Part shown: piece after piece, positions 22,849 through 32,010 of the stretch | How the letters are laid out: each line of letters begins with the position of its first letter | Position numbering within the stretch: the stretch's first letter is position 1 | Assembly (NCBI RefSeq): GCF_006538725.1 | Contig: NZ_BJLQ01000001.1 | Location: forward strand, 1-62,377 | From: Cellulomonas gelida | GTDB lineage: Bacteria; Actinomycetota; Actinomycetes; Actinomycetales; Cellulomonadaceae | Length of the DNA stretch: 62,377 bases | Reading direction: 5' to 3' | Made by a program: the position numbers and the translations under genes | The notes under the pieces: model-generated | Databases searched by the model: none | The model's input: only the letters and a program-made list of their open reading frames with translations | Told to the model about the DNA's origin: nothing

Positions 22849-23954
22849 CAGCGGCGACCGCGGGCCCCGTCCTCGTGGTCGGGGTGGGGCTGATCGGTGC
22901 GTCGGTGGGCCTGCGCCTGACCGCCGAGGGTGTCGACGTCCGCCTGCAGGACCCGTCGCGCACCGCGGTGGCGCTCGCGCGCGACGTGGGTGCCGGGCGT
23001 CCGGCGACCGCGGACGACGACGAGCCCGCGCTGGTCGTCGTCGCGGCGCCGCCCGACGTGACGGCCGGGGTGGTGCGCGCGCAGCTCGAGGCGCACCCGG
23101 GTGCCGTCGTGACGGACGTCGCGTCGGTCAAGGGTCATGTCCTGGCCGAGCTGCGCGCCTCGGGCGCGGCGCTCGGCCGGTACGTCGGCTCGCACCCGAT
23201 GGCGGGCCGCGAGCGTTCCGGGCCGTCGGCCGCGGTGCCCGACCTGTTCCTCGGACGTCCGTGGGTGATCGCGGAGGCCGACGAGTCCTCGGCGGACGCC
23301 GTGCTGGCCGTCCGCGCCCTGGCGGTCGACCTGGGCGCGGTCCCCGTCACGATGGACGCGGACGCGCACGACGCGGCGGTCGCCGCGGTCTCGCACGTCC
23401 CGCAGGTCGTCTCCTCGCTCATGGCCGCGCGGCTGGTCGGCGTGGACGACACCGCGCTCGGGCTCGCGGGACAGGGGCTGCGGGACGTCACGCGCATCGC
23501 CGCGTCCGACCCGGAGCTGTGGACGTCGATCCTCGCCGCCAACTCGGCGGCGGTCCGGCCGCTGCTCGAGTCGCTGCGCGGCGACCTCGACGAGGTCATC
23601 GGCGCGCTGGCATCGGCCGACGAGGCCGAGGGGCCCGAGACGATCGCGACCGGGGTGCTCGTGACCCTCGCGCGCGCGATCGCTGCGGGCAACGAGGGCG
23701 TCGCCCGCATCCCCGGCAAGCACGGCGGCGCGCAGCGCGCGTACGAGGAGGTCACGGTGCTGGTGCCGGACTCCCCGGGCGAGCTCGCGCGCCTGCTCAC
23801 CGAGGTCGGCGAGGCCGGCGTCAACCTGGAGGACCTGCGGCTCGAGCACGCGGCCGGCCGGCAGGTCGGCATGGCGGCGATCTCGGTGCTGCCCGGCAGT
23901 GCGGCCCGGCTGGAGGCCGAGCTGGTCGAACGTGGATGGAGGCTGGTCGTGTGA
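22845..23954 (+). CDS. tyrA: prephenate dehydrogenase
   Basis: Prephenate dehydrogenase makes 4-hydroxyphenylpyruvate in tyrosine biosynthesis. The dinucleotide motif VVGVGLIGASVGLRL opens the protein, with VTDVASVKG and GSHPMAGRERSG around residues 90-125, the conserved catalytic region, and an ACT-like regulatory domain at residues ~300-369 (VLVPDSPGELARLL). Such a domain often mediates feedback inhibition by tyrosine. GTG at 22845 overlaps rluB as GTGA. Length is 369 aa. Confidence 0.93.
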   Translation: MTAATAGPVLVVGVGLIGASVGLRLTAEGVDVRLQDPSRTAVALARDVGAGRPATADDDEPALVVVAAPPDVTAGVVRAQLEAHPGAVVTDVASVKGHVLAELRASGAALGRYVGSHPMAGRERSGPSAAVPDLFLGRPWVIAEADESSADAVLAVRALAVDLGAVPVTMDADAHDAAVAAVSHVPQVVSSLMAARLVGVDDTALGLAGQGLRDVTRIAASDPELWTSILAANSAAVRPLLESLRGDLDEVIGALASADEAEGPETIATGVLVTLARAIAAGNEGVARIPGKHGGAQRAYEEVTVLVPDSPGELARLLTEVGEAGVNLEDLRLEHAAGRQVGMAAISVLPGSAARLEAELVERGWRLVV

Positions 23955-24658
23955 GCGCGCTCGTCGTGGCGGTGGACGGACCGTCGGGATCGGGCAAGTC
24001 GAGCGTGTCGCGCGAGGCCGCCCGGCGCCTCGGCCTGGCGTACCTGGACACGGGCGCGATGTACCGCGCGGCCACGTGGTGGTGCCTGCACACGGGCGTG
24101 CCGCTGGACGACCAGGCGGCGGTCGCGCGATGCGTGCGCGAGCTCCCGCTGGACCAGGGGGTCGACCCCGACGCGCCGCACGTCGTCGTCGCGGGGACAG
24201 ACATCGCCGACGCGATCCGCGAGACGGCGATCTCGGCCGCGGTGAGCGCCGTCGCGACGAACCTCGCGGTCAGGGACGAGCTGCGGCGGCGGCAGCGCGC
24301 GGCGATCGCCACGCAGTCGGTCGCGACGTCCTTCTCGCACGGTCGCGGGATCGTGGCCGAGGGCAGGGACATCACCACGGTCGTCGCACCGGACGCGGAC
24401 GTGCGGATCCTGCTGACCGCCTCGCAAGAGGCGCGGCTCGCGCGCCGCGCGCGTGACGTGCACGGCTCGGACGACGAGGCCGCGGTCGCGGCCACGCACG
24501 ACCAGGTGCTGCGACGCGACGCGGACGACTCGACGGTCGCGCAGTTCCACGTCGCGGCCGACGGCGTGGTGACGCTCGACTCCTCGGACCTGGACTTCGA
24601 GGAGACCGTCGAGGCGGTCCTCGCGATCGTCGCCCAGGTGACTGGACGCGACGCGTGA
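23951..24658 (+). CDS. cmk: cytidylate kinase
   Basis: Cmk phosphorylates CMP and dCMP. The P-loop VAVDGPSGSGKSSVS is followed by LAYLDTGAMYRAATWW, VVAEGRDITTVVAPDADV-type residues and RARRARD. The GTG at 23951 overlaps the tyrA stop; an ATG five codons upstream would also fit. The protein is 235 aa. It is coupled by GTGA to the next gene. Confidence 0.95.
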   Translation: MSALVVAVDGPSGSGKSSVSREAARRLGLAYLDTGAMYRAATWWCLHTGVPLDDQAAVARCVRELPLDQGVDPDAPHVVVAGTDIADAIRETAISAAVSAVATNLAVRDELRRRQRAAIATQSVATSFSHGRGIVAEGRDITTVVAPDADVRILLTASQEARLARRARDVHGSDDEAAVAATHDQVLRRDADDSTVAQFHVAADGVVTLDSSDLDFEETVEAVLAIVAQVTGRDA

Positions 24659-25335
24659 ACCCGCAGTGGGAGCGACCCACGCGGGGGGCCCGCGCGGGTC
24701 ACGTGCTCGGGCGGCTGCTGGCCCACGTGGTCTGGGCCACGGAGGTCCACGGCGCGCACCACGTCCCCACCGAGGGCCCGGTGCTGCTCGCGGCGAACCA
24801 CACGGGCGTCATCGACGGGCCGGTGCTGGTCGGTGCGGCGCCCCGTCCCGCGCACATGCTCATCAAGCAGGAGATGTTCGACGGCCGTCTCGGCGGCCTG
24901 CTGCGCAGGCTCGACCAGATCCCGGTGGACCGGGACAACCCGCGCACCGCGCTGGGCGCCGCGCTCGAGGTCCTCAAGCGCGGGGGAGTCGTCGGCATCT
25001 TCCCCGAGGGCAGCCGTGGGCGCGGCGACGCGTCCGACTCGCGCGCGGGGATCACCTGGCTCGCGCTGAACGGGCACGCGCCCGTGGTGCCGGTCGCGGT
25101 GCTCGGGACTCGGCGCACGGGGCAAGGGGTGAACCACGTGCCGCGGCTGCGGCAGCGCCTCGTCGTCTCGTTCGGCGAGCCGGTGCTCGTCGAGCGTGCG
25201 CCGGGCGTGCCCGGCCGCCAGGCGATGGCTGAGGCCAACGACCGGCTGCGCGACGCACTCGCGCTGCACGTCGCCGCGACGGTCACGGCGGTGGGCGTCC
25301 CGCTGCCGACGGACGACCCGCTCAACGTCGCCTGA
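24655..25335 (+). CDS. 1-acyl-sn-glycerol-3-phosphate acyltransferase-like protein
   Basis: This is a PlsC-family acyltransferase. The HX4D catalytic box is in [11 protein letters not shown] (residues ~41-51), with KQEMF, and the phosphate-binding FPEGSRGRG near residue 117. No strong membrane segment precedes the box, so membrane attachment would be peripheral. In actinobacteria a gene of this type commonly stands between cmk and der; the substrate cannot be told from sequence. GTGA overlap with cmk sets the start. Confidence 0.88.
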   Translation: MNPQWERPTRGARAGHVLGRLLAHVVWATEVHGAHHVPTEGPVLLAANHTGVIDGPVLVGAAPRPAHMLIKQEMFDGRLGGLLRRLDQIPVDRDNPRTALGAALEVLKRGGVVGIFPEGSRGRGDASDSRAGITWLALNGHAPVVPVAVLGTRRTGQGVNHVPRLRQRLVVSFGEPVLVERAPGVPGRQAMAEANDRLRDALALHVAATVTAVGVPLPTDDPLNVA

Positions 25336-25434
25336 ACGCCTCCTACGCAGTGCGCTGAGCCCGCGGTCCCGCTCCTGGGCACCGCGCCCAGCCCCGTCCG
25401 CGCGTGCGTGTGAGGCGTCGGGCCCATCGTCGGG

Positions 25435-25450
25435 GACAATGGGTGACATG
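25435..25450 (+). promoter_or_regulatory. candidate leaderless promoter of der
   Basis: GACAAT at 25435-25440, five of six bases of the TATAAT-class consensus TACAAT, is followed by 7 nt and the ATG of der. This would let der be transcribed apart from the cmk-plsC run. Confidence 0.5.
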
Positions 25451-26923
25451 AGTGAGCCTGAGGTCGACTTCGTCCTGCCCGACGAGGCCGGGGACGCCGA
25501 GCGCGAGCGCGCCCTGCGGGCCGGTCTCGCCGAGTACGAGCTGGAGGACGAGGACCTCGCGCTGCTGCACGGCGAGGGCGGCGACGACGAGGACGCCGAG
25601 CCCGAGGCGCCGCTTCCCGTGCTCGCGGTCGTCGGCCGGCCGAACGTCGGCAAGTCGACGCTCGTCAACCGGATCCTGGGCCGCCGCGAGGCGGTCGTCG
25701 AGGACAAGCCCGGCGTGACCCGTGACCGCGTGAGCTACCCGTCGGAGTGGTCGGGCCGCCGGTTCACGCTCGTCGACACGGGCGGCTGGGAGGTCGACGT
25801 CGCCGGGATCGAGGCGCGCGTGGCCGAGCAGGCGGAGGTCGCGATCGCGCTGGCCGACGCCGTCGTGTTCGTCGTCGACGCGACCGTGGGGTCCACGGAC
25901 ACCGACGAGCAGGTCGTGCGACTGCTGCGCAAGTCGGGCAAGCCCGTGGTGCTGTGCGCCAACAAGGTGGACGGCCCCGCCGGCGAGGCGGACGCCGCCG
26001 CGTTGTGGGCGCTCGGCCTGGGCGAGCCGTACCCCGTCTCGGCGCTGCACGGCCGTGGCACCGGTGACCTGCTCGACGCCGTGCTCGACGCGCTCCCGGA
26101 GGTCTCCGAGCACGGCGTGCTGCGCCCGCAGGGGCCGCGCCGCGTGGCGCTCGTCGGCCGGCCGAACGTGGGGAAGTCCTCGCTGCTGAACAAGGTCGCG
26201 GGTTCCGAGCGCGTCGTCGTCGACGAGATCGCCGGCACCACGCGCGACCCGGTCGACGAGCTGATCCACCTCAAGGGCATCCCGTGGGTGTTCGTCGACA
26301 CCGCGGGCATCCGCCGTCGGGTCCACCAGACGTCGGGCGCCGACTTCTACGCGAGCCTGCGCACGCAGGCGGCGATCGAGAAGTCCGAGGTCGCGGTCGT
26401 GCTGCTCGACGCGTCGACGCCGATGACGGAGCAGGACACGCGCGTCATCCAGCAGGTCATCGACGCCGGCCGCGCGCTGGTCATCGCCTACAACAAGTGG
26501 GACCTCATGGACGAGGACCGCCGCCCGTACCTCGAGCGCGAGATCGAGAAGGAGCTCGTCCAGGTCACGTGGGCGCCGCGGGTCAACATGTCCGCGAAGA
26601 CCGGCTGGCACGCCGAGCGGCTGGTCCCGGCGCTCGAGAAGTCGCTCGAGTCCTGGGACACGCGCATCCCCACGGGCCGCCTCAACGCGTTCCTCGGCGA
26701 GCTCGTGGCCGCGCACCCGCACCCCGTGCGCGGCGGCAAGCAGCCGCGCATCCTGTTCGCGACGCAGGCCTCGACCCGCCCGCCGCGGTTCGTCCTGTTC
26801 ACGACCGGCTTCCTCGACCCCGGCTACCGCCGGTACGTCGAGCGGCGCCTGCGCGAGACCTTCGGCTTCGAGGGCACGCCCATCACGATCTCCGTGCGCG
26901 TGCGGGAGAAGCGGAAGCGGTGA
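25448..26923 (+). CDS. der: ribosome biogenesis GTPase Der (EngA)
   Basis: Der is a double GTPase for 50S subunit assembly. Both G1 loops are seen, GRPNVGKST near residue 64 and GRPNVGKSS near 242, with switch motifs DTGGW and DTAGI, NKVD and NKWD, then a KH-like C-terminal domain ending [14 protein letters not shown]. An acidic 57-residue N-terminal extension is typical of actinobacterial Der. The ATG at 25448 was selected over upstream starts because it follows the leaderless promoter pattern and gives 491 aa. Confidence 0.96.
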   Translation: MSEPEVDFVLPDEAGDAERERALRAGLAEYELEDEDLALLHGEGGDDEDAEPEAPLPVLAVVGRPNVGKSTLVNRILGRREAVVEDKPGVTRDRVSYPSEWSGRRFTLVDTGGWEVDVAGIEARVAEQAEVAIALADAVVFVVDATVGSTDTDEQVVRLLRKSGKPVVLCANKVDGPAGEADAAALWALGLGEPYPVSALHGRGTGDLLDAVLDALPEVSEHGVLRPQGPRRVALVGRPNVGKSSLLNKVAGSERVVVDEIAGTTRDPVDELIHLKGIPWVFVDTAGIRRRVHQTSGADFYASLRTQAAIEKSEVAVVLLDASTPMTEQDTRVIQQVIDAGRALVIAYNKWDLMDEDRRPYLEREIEKELVQVTWAPRVNMSAKTGWHAERLVPALEKSLESWDTRIPTGRLNAFLGELVAAHPHPVRGGKQPRILFATQASTRPPRFVLFTTGFLDPGYRRYVERRLRETFGFEGTPITISVRVREKRKR

Positions 26924-28017
26924 CCGCCGCCGGCCGCGCGACCGGGGACTCGCCCTCGAGCGTTCCCTGGTCGGCCCGCGGCCTGCGCGGCCTGCTCCTG
27001 CGCTGGGGGCTGCCACGTGACCCGCACGCGTCCCGGCACGTGACGGGCTTCCTCGTCGTCACCGTGCTGACCGTGCTGGTGACCCGTGGCGCCCTGGCCG
27101 CCACGGGCTTCCCGCAGGTCGGGGGGCCGGGCCTGCACGTGTCCCACGTGCTGTGGGGCGGGTTGCTGCTCGCCGTGGCGGTCCTGCTCGCGCTCTCGTT
27201 CATCGGTCCCGTCGTGCGGCCGGTCGTCGTGCTGGTCGGGGGAGTGGGCTTCGGCCTGTTCGTCGACGAGATCGGCAAGTTCGTCACCGAGGACTACGAC
27301 TACTTCTACGGCCCGACCGCGATGCTCGTGTACGTCGCGGTCGTCGCGCTCGCCCTGATCGGCGAGGCGCTGTCGGGCCTCCGCAGCGCGGTCCCGCCCG
27401 AGAAGCTCGCTGCCGCGGTCGACCAAGCCGTCGCCGGTGTCGCGGGCGGGTTCTCGCCCCGCGTGCGTGCGCACGCGCACGACCTGCTGGCGGCGGCAGA
27501 CGGCGTGCCCGGGCGCGACGAGGCTGCCGCACTGGTGGCGACGGTCCGCCCCGACGGCAGCGAGCTGCCCGACCCGATCGCCTGGGTCTCGCACACCGTG
27601 GTCGCCGTGTCGCGTCGTCTCGTGCGCGCGGCCTGGGTGCCCCGCGTCGCGGTCGTGACCATCGCGGGCACGGCGCTGCTCGGCGTGGCACGCGGCCTGT
27701 GGCTCGCGCGCGACGGCGGGACGTCCGGGTGGATCGTCGGGGCGTTGCTCGTCGGCGGCGCGGCCACCACGGCCGCGTGCGTCGTCGGGCTCCTGACCGA
27801 CGACCGCGAACACGCCTTCACGTGGTTCCGCCGGGGCGTGCTCGTGAGCCTGCTGGTCACGCAGGTCGCTCTCCTGCGCATCGAGGAGTGGGCGGGCTAC
27901 GCGGGCCTCGCGCTCGACGTGGTCCTGCTCGGGCTCGTCGCCGCCGAGCTCGACGTCCTGCGCGAGCGGGGCGCGCCTCCAGCCGAGGCGGCCGACGGGA
28001 CGACTCAGGCCTGGTGA
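26920..28017 (+). CDS. multi-pass membrane protein, function unknown
   Basis: I do not recognise a characterised family. The 365-residue protein has about eight hydrophobic segments: four in residues 40-160, then a soluble stretch at roughly 165-225, then three or four more up to residue 350. A conserved-looking loop [20 protein letters not shown] follows the third segment. GTG at 26920 overlaps the der stop as GTGA, implying coupled translation with a ribosome-assembly GTPase. The stop codon lies within a strong hairpin. Confidence 0.75.
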   Translation: MTAAGRATGDSPSSVPWSARGLRGLLLRWGLPRDPHASRHVTGFLVVTVLTVLVTRGALAATGFPQVGGPGLHVSHVLWGGLLLAVAVLLALSFIGPVVRPVVVLVGGVGFGLFVDEIGKFVTEDYDYFYGPTAMLVYVAVVALALIGEALSGLRSAVPPEKLAAAVDQAVAGVAGGFSPRVRAHAHDLLAAADGVPGRDEAAALVATVRPDGSELPDPIAWVSHTVVAVSRRLVRAAWVPRVAVVTIAGTALLGVARGLWLARDGGTSGWIVGALLVGGAATTAACVVGLLTDDREHAFTWFRRGVLVSLLVTQVALLRIEEWAGYAGLALDVVLLGLVAAELDVLRERGAPPAEAADGTTQAW

Positions 28018-28038
28018 GACGGTGTCTCACCAGGCCTG
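28006..28038. terminator. perfect hairpin overlapping a stop codon
   Basis: CAGGCCTGGTGAGAC at 28006-28020 pairs perfectly with 28024-28038 around a 3-nt loop. The TGA stop of the upstream membrane gene is in the left arm. It lies between this gene and the convergent tRNA-Pro gene, so it probably terminates both. Confidence 0.8.
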
Positions 28039-28044
28039 ATGTTG

Positions 28045-28118
<74 letters not shown>

Positions 28119-28284
28119 ATGGCTCCCGGAGAAGCCTGCGACAGCCTACCGTACGGGCGCGGGTGCCTCGTCGCCCGTCCCAGCCGTGTCACCTCCGTGG
28201 AGCGCTCCTTGTCGCGGCTGTACGTCTGACCCGCCGGGTCTTTGGGCCCTGGTGCGCGCGGAGGCGGCGCGCTGCGCTGGCACC

Positions 28285-29385
28285 ATGGAGGGGCGTCGGC
28301 GGTCGGCCGTGCGGGGCGCGCTCGCCGTCACGTTCGGCGCGGTGGCGGCCGGCGTGGGAGCCGGGGTCGGCCCGCCCCGGGTGCAGAGCGGAGACGTCGG
28401 CGTGGCCGCGGTCCTCGGGCTCGGCGCGCTCGTCGGCGGCGTGGCGCTCGTCGTCGTCGGCGTCGTCCAGCTGACCCGGGCCGTGCCCCGCTGGTGGCGG
28501 CTCGTGACCGCGCCCCTGACGGTGATCGCAGTAGCGCTCGGCGTCTACGTGATCGCGGTCCCCGTCATCGTGACGACCGCCCCGGCTCCGCCGCCCGGCA
28601 CAGCGACCCCGTCGGAGGTCGGGTTGGCGTACGAGGACGTGACGATCGCGACGACGGGCGACGAGGCGCTCGCCGGTTGGTACGTCCCTTCGGCCGGCCG
28701 CGCGGCCGTGATCGTCCTGCACGGGTCGGGGTCCAGCCGGTCCGCAGTCCTCGAGCACGCCGCGGTCATGGCACGGCACGGGCTCGGCGTCCTGATGCTC
28801 GACGCCCGTGGGCACGGTGCGAGCTCCGGACGCGCGATGCGGTGGGGCTGGTACGGGGACCTCGACGTGCCACGCGCCGCGGCCTGGCTCGCCTCGCGCC
28901 CGGACGTCGACGCGGCGCGCATCGCCGTGCTCGGCCTGTCGATGGGTGGCGAGGAGGCGATCGGCGCAGCAGCACTCACGCAGGACATCCGCGCGGTCGT
29001 CGCGGAGGGCGCCACGGGACGCAGCGCGGACGACCTGCGCTGGCTGTCGTCCGCGTACGGGTGGCGCGGCACCCTGACGCGGACGGTGCACGCCGCTCAG
29101 ACCTCGCTCGCGGATCTCATGTCCGAGCCTCGTCGGCCGGCGCCGCTCGGCGACGCGGTGCGCGAGGTCGCACCCAGACCGGTCCTGCTGATCGCGGCCG
29201 GTCGCGTGCCCGACGAGCAGCACGCGGCAGCGGCTCTCCAGGCGTCGGCGCCCGACTCCGTCCAGGTATGGGTGGTGCGCGGAGCGGATCACACGGGCGG
29301 GCTGGCGGCCGCTCCGCAGGAGTGGGAGTCGCGAGTGATCGACTTCCTCGACGCGGCGCTGGCCGACCCGCACGCATCTCGGTGA
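28285..29385 (+). CDS. membrane-anchored alpha/beta hydrolase
   Basis: The N-terminal part has three hydrophobic segments (about residues 10-25, 35-58 and 72-95), followed by an extracytoplasmic or cytoplasmic hydrolase domain from residue 115. Motifs are VIVLHGSGSSRS (oxyanion region), LMLDARGHG and the nucleophile elbow GLSMGGEE with Ser near residue 217, and a late His in GADHTGG. The substrate is not predictable. ATG 28285 is the chosen start; GTG 28251 is possible. The preceding 166 bases hold only the tRNA and no other feature I recognise. Confidence 0.82.
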   Translation: MEGRRRSAVRGALAVTFGAVAAGVGAGVGPPRVQSGDVGVAAVLGLGALVGGVALVVVGVVQLTRAVPRWWRLVTAPLTVIAVALGVYVIAVPVIVTTAPAPPPGTATPSEVGLAYEDVTIATTGDEALAGWYVPSAGRAAVIVLHGSGSSRSAVLEHAAVMARHGLGVLMLDARGHGASSGRAMRWGWYGDLDVPRAAAWLASRPDVDAARIAVLGLSMGGEEAIGAAALTQDIRAVVAEGATGRSADDLRWLSSAYGWRGTLTRTVHAAQTSLADLMSEPRRPAPLGDAVREVAPRPVLLIAAGRVPDEQHAAAALQASAPDSVQVWVVRGADHTGGLAAAPQEWESRVIDFLDAALADPHASR

Positions 29386-29605
29386 CCCGATCGGCACGTG
29401 GCCAACCGTGGGCGTGCTGCCCGGGCGACGCGGGCGCGCCCGCGCTTCGGCTGCTCGAGCGCCGAGCGGAGCGTCACCTTCGTGCGGAGGTCGGCCGGGC
29501 CGGTCTCGGACTCCACGGCATCCTGCTGTGCGAAGCCGGCGTCGCTGTCTTCTCGCGGTCCTCCGCACGAGCACGCCTCCGGCGATGCGGTGGCAGACTC
29601 GTCGG
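29386..29605. other. intergenic stretch without recognisable features
   Basis: No gene, strong hairpin or repeat was found in these 220 bases apart from the candidate -10 CAGACT at 29594-29599 that belongs to the next gene. Confidence 0.5.
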
Positions 29606-30193
29606 GTGTCAGAGGACCGCGCGCTGCTGATGACCTTCGGGCACGGGACCCTGTCGCAGGCCGCGATCGTCGACGTGCTCCACGGGGCGGGAGTCGAGCA
29701 GGTGGTCGACGTCCGGCGCTTTCCCGGTAGCCGACGGCATCCCCACGTGGCGCGCGACGAGTTCGAGCGGTGGCTTCCCGCCGCGGGCGTCGCCTACCGC
29801 TGGGAGCCCCGGCTCGGCGGGCGGCGACGGTCCGACCCGGCCGAGGCTGCTGTCGATCCCTGGTGGCAGGTCGAGGCGTTCCGCGCGTACGCGGCCCACG
29901 CGCGGACCGTGGACTTCGGCCACGCGATCGACGAGCTGCTGGCGGGCGCGGCCGCCAGCCGGACCGCGGTGATGTGCAGCGAGAGCCTCTGGTGGCGGTG
30001 CCACCGTCGGCTCATCAGTGACGTGTGCGTCCTGCTGCACGACGTGCCGGTGCAGCACCTCGGTCATGACGGGCGCCTCACCGCGCACCTTCCGGCGGCG
30101 GGCGCGCGCGTGACCGCCCGCGGGCTCGTCTACGACCGGAGCCGCGACGACGACCGTCCTACCGCGACCCGAGAGCCGTCGCCGAACCGGTAG
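29606..30193 (+). CDS. DUF488 domain-containing protein
   Basis: This matches the DUF488 family, a Rossmann-like fold of unknown function with conserved Cys. Signature segments are TFGHGTLS, VVDVRRFPGSRRHPH and VMCSESLWWRCHRRLI, the last carrying the conserved CxE and CHR residues. The 195-residue form with a Pro/Arg tail is typical of actinobacteria. GTG 29606 is preceded by CAGACT at 6 nt; ATG 29630 is an alternative. No operon partner is evident. Confidence 0.85.
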   Translation: MSEDRALLMTFGHGTLSQAAIVDVLHGAGVEQVVDVRRFPGSRRHPHVARDEFERWLPAAGVAYRWEPRLGGRRRSDPAEAAVDPWWQVEAFRAYAAHARTVDFGHAIDELLAGAAASRTAVMCSESLWWRCHRRLISDVCVLLHDVPVQHLGHDGRLTAHLPAAGARVTARGLVYDRSRDDDRPTATREPSPNR

Positions 30194-30209
30194 ACCCCGC
30201 TGCACCGTA

Positions 30210-30238
30210 CCTAGCGGTGCTAGGGTAAGCACCCCTAG
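30210..30238. promoter_or_regulatory. putative PadR operator/promoter
   Basis: Three CTAG-centred elements overlap here: CCTAG (30210-30214) and CTAGG (30220-30224) form one dyad, and CTAGGG (30220-30225) with CCCTAG (30233-30238) another. TAGGGT at 30221-30226 looks like a -10 element, and TATAGG at 30249-30254 is a second. Autoregulation by the PadR protein encoded next is the likely use. Confidence 0.5.
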
Positions 30239-30262
30239 GAGATCAAGGTATAGGGGAGCGAC

Positions 30263-30622
30263 GTGCGTATCGACAAGGACCTGGTCGCGGCGTCCGCCAC
30301 CCCGCTGGTCCTGGGCATCCTCGCGGAGGGCGACCTGCACGGCTACGCGATCCTCAAGAGGGTCGCCGAGCTGTCCCAAGGCCGCATGCAGTGGACCGAC
30401 GGGATGCTCTACCCGTTGCTCCACCGCCTCGAGCGCAACGGCTGGGTCAGCGCCCGGTGGGGCGTCTCCGACGCCGGGCGCAAGCGCAAGCACTACGCGC
30501 TGACCCCGTCCGGGCGGCAGGTCCTGGAGGAGCGGCAGGCACAGTGGGCGGTTGTCACGGACGCGCTGCACCAGGTGCTCAGCACGGTCCGCGGACCGGG
30601 CGCGGCGGGAGCCTGGGCGTGA
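30263..30622 (+). CDS. PadR-family transcriptional regulator
   Basis: The 119-residue protein is a winged-helix regulator of the PadR type with a short C-terminal helix. Motifs are LVLGILAEGDLHGYAILKRV and the wing-associated GMLYPLLHRLERNGWV, then GRKRKHYALTPSGR. It starts at GTG 30263 after GGGGAGCGAC and overlaps the next gene as GTGA. Such PadR genes usually repress their downstream membrane protein partner and answer to small ligands. Confidence 0.93.
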   Translation: MRIDKDLVAASATPLVLGILAEGDLHGYAILKRVAELSQGRMQWTDGMLYPLLHRLERNGWVSARWGVSDAGRKRKHYALTPSGRQVLEERQAQWAVVTDALHQVLSTVRGPGAAGAWA

Positions 30623-31986
30623 CCGAGGACGGGCGGCCGGGCGTCGAGCACCAGATCGACCAGTGGCGCGCGTGGGTGCTGCGGCGCGAGGCGATCACGA
30701 CCGGCGACGCCGCCGAGCTCGAGGACAACCTGAGGGGCCGGATCGCCGACCTGCGGGCCGCAGGCCTGGACGACGACGAGGCGTTCCTCGTGGCGGTGCG
30801 GCGGATGGGCAACCTCGACGACGTCTCGCGTGAGTTCGCCCGCGCGCACTCTGAGCGACTCTGGAAGCAGCTCGTCCTCCCGCCGTCTCGGCCGTCGCGG
30901 GCCGACGGGCACTGGCGCGACCTGGGCGTGCTGATCGCCCTCGCCGTGGGCGCGGGGATCGCGGTGCGGTGGCTGCTCGTACTCGAGGACGAAGGACGCT
31001 TCGCGCTCAACGTGGCGTTCGCCGTGCTGCCCTTTCTCGCGGCCTACTTCGCCTGGTCGCGCCGTCTGCCCGCGCGGGCCGCCGGCGCGTTGGCCGTGAT
31101 GGCCGCCGCTCTGGCAGTGGTGGTGAACCTGTTCCCGTTCTTCGCCGACGAGCCCGGCGTCGGGCTGTCGACGACCGCGGTGCTGGCCGCGACGCACCTG
31201 CCGGTGCTCCTGTGGCTGCTGCTCGGCGTCGCTTACACAGGCGGCGCGTGGCGTGAGCACGCGCGTCGCATGGACTTCGTGCGCTTCACGGGCGAGCTCG
31301 TCGTCTACTTCACGCTCCTCGCGCTCGGTGGAGGACTGTTGACGGGGCTGCTGCTCGCCACGTTCGACGTCGTCGGCATCGACGCCGAGCCGTTCGTCCA
31401 GAGCTGGCTCCTGTCGTTCGCGGTGCCCGGGGCGTTCCTGGTGGCGGCCTGGCTCGTCGAGGCGAAGCAGAGCGTCGTGGAGAACATGGCGCCCGTCCTC
31501 ACCCGCGTCTTCACACCGCTCACGCTCGGCCTGCTCGTCGCGGCACTCGTCGCGCTGCTGGCGGGCGGTCCGCTCACCGCGGTGGACCGGAGCCTGCTCG
31601 TCCTGATGGACGGGATCCTGCTGCTCGTGGTCGCGCTGCTGCTCTACGCGATCAGCGCGCGCGACCCCATCACGGCGGGCGGGCCGTTCGACTGGCTGCA
31701 GCTCGGCCTCGTCGTGACGGCCCTCGCCGTCGACGTCGTCGCACTGACGGCGATGGCGTCCCGGATCGCCGACGCGGGCTGGACCGCGAACAAGGCCGCG
31801 GCACTCGGGCTCAACGTGGTGCTGCTCGTGCACCTCGTGGGCACCGGCTGGCTGCTGTGGCGGTTCCTGCGTGCCCACGGCACGTTCGACGCGGTGGAAC
31901 GCTGGCAGACCCGCTACCTGGTGGTCTACGCCGTGTGGGCTGCAGTCGTCGTGCTGGTCTTCCCGCCCGCGTTCTCCTACGCGTGA
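30619..31986 (+). CDS. membrane protein with permease prefix domain, PadR partner
   Basis: The first ~85 residues form a soluble helical domain (HQIDQWRAWVLRREAI, then LEDNLRGRIADL and DDEAFLVAVRRMGNLDDVS) like the permease prefix domain seen beside PadR regulators. About nine hydrophobic segments follow from residue 97 to the end. No transporter signature was recognised. GTG 30619 overlaps padR as GTGA, giving 455 aa. The pair probably responds to envelope or lipid stress, by inference from similar pairs. Confidence 0.82.
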   Translation: MTEDGRPGVEHQIDQWRAWVLRREAITTGDAAELEDNLRGRIADLRAAGLDDDEAFLVAVRRMGNLDDVSREFARAHSERLWKQLVLPPSRPSRADGHWRDLGVLIALAVGAGIAVRWLLVLEDEGRFALNVAFAVLPFLAAYFAWSRRLPARAAGALAVMAAALAVVVNLFPFFADEPGVGLSTTAVLAATHLPVLLWLLLGVAYTGGAWREHARRMDFVRFTGELVVYFTLLALGGGLLTGLLLATFDVVGIDAEPFVQSWLLSFAVPGAFLVAAWLVEAKQSVVENMAPVLTRVFTPLTLGLLVAALVALLAGGPLTAVDRSLLVLMDGILLLVVALLLYAISARDPITAGGPFDWLQLGLVVTALAVDVVALTAMASRIADAGWTANKAAALGLNVVLLVHLVGTGWLLWRFLRAHGTFDAVERWQTRYLVVYAVWAAVVVLVFPPAFSYA

Positions 31987-32010
31987 ACGGCTGGCGCGGC
32001 GGCTGCGATC

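Noticed and set aside
29386..29605. Possible small gene before the DUF488 gene
   Set aside because: Frames here are short or Arg-rich and have no ribosome-binding site or promoter of their own.
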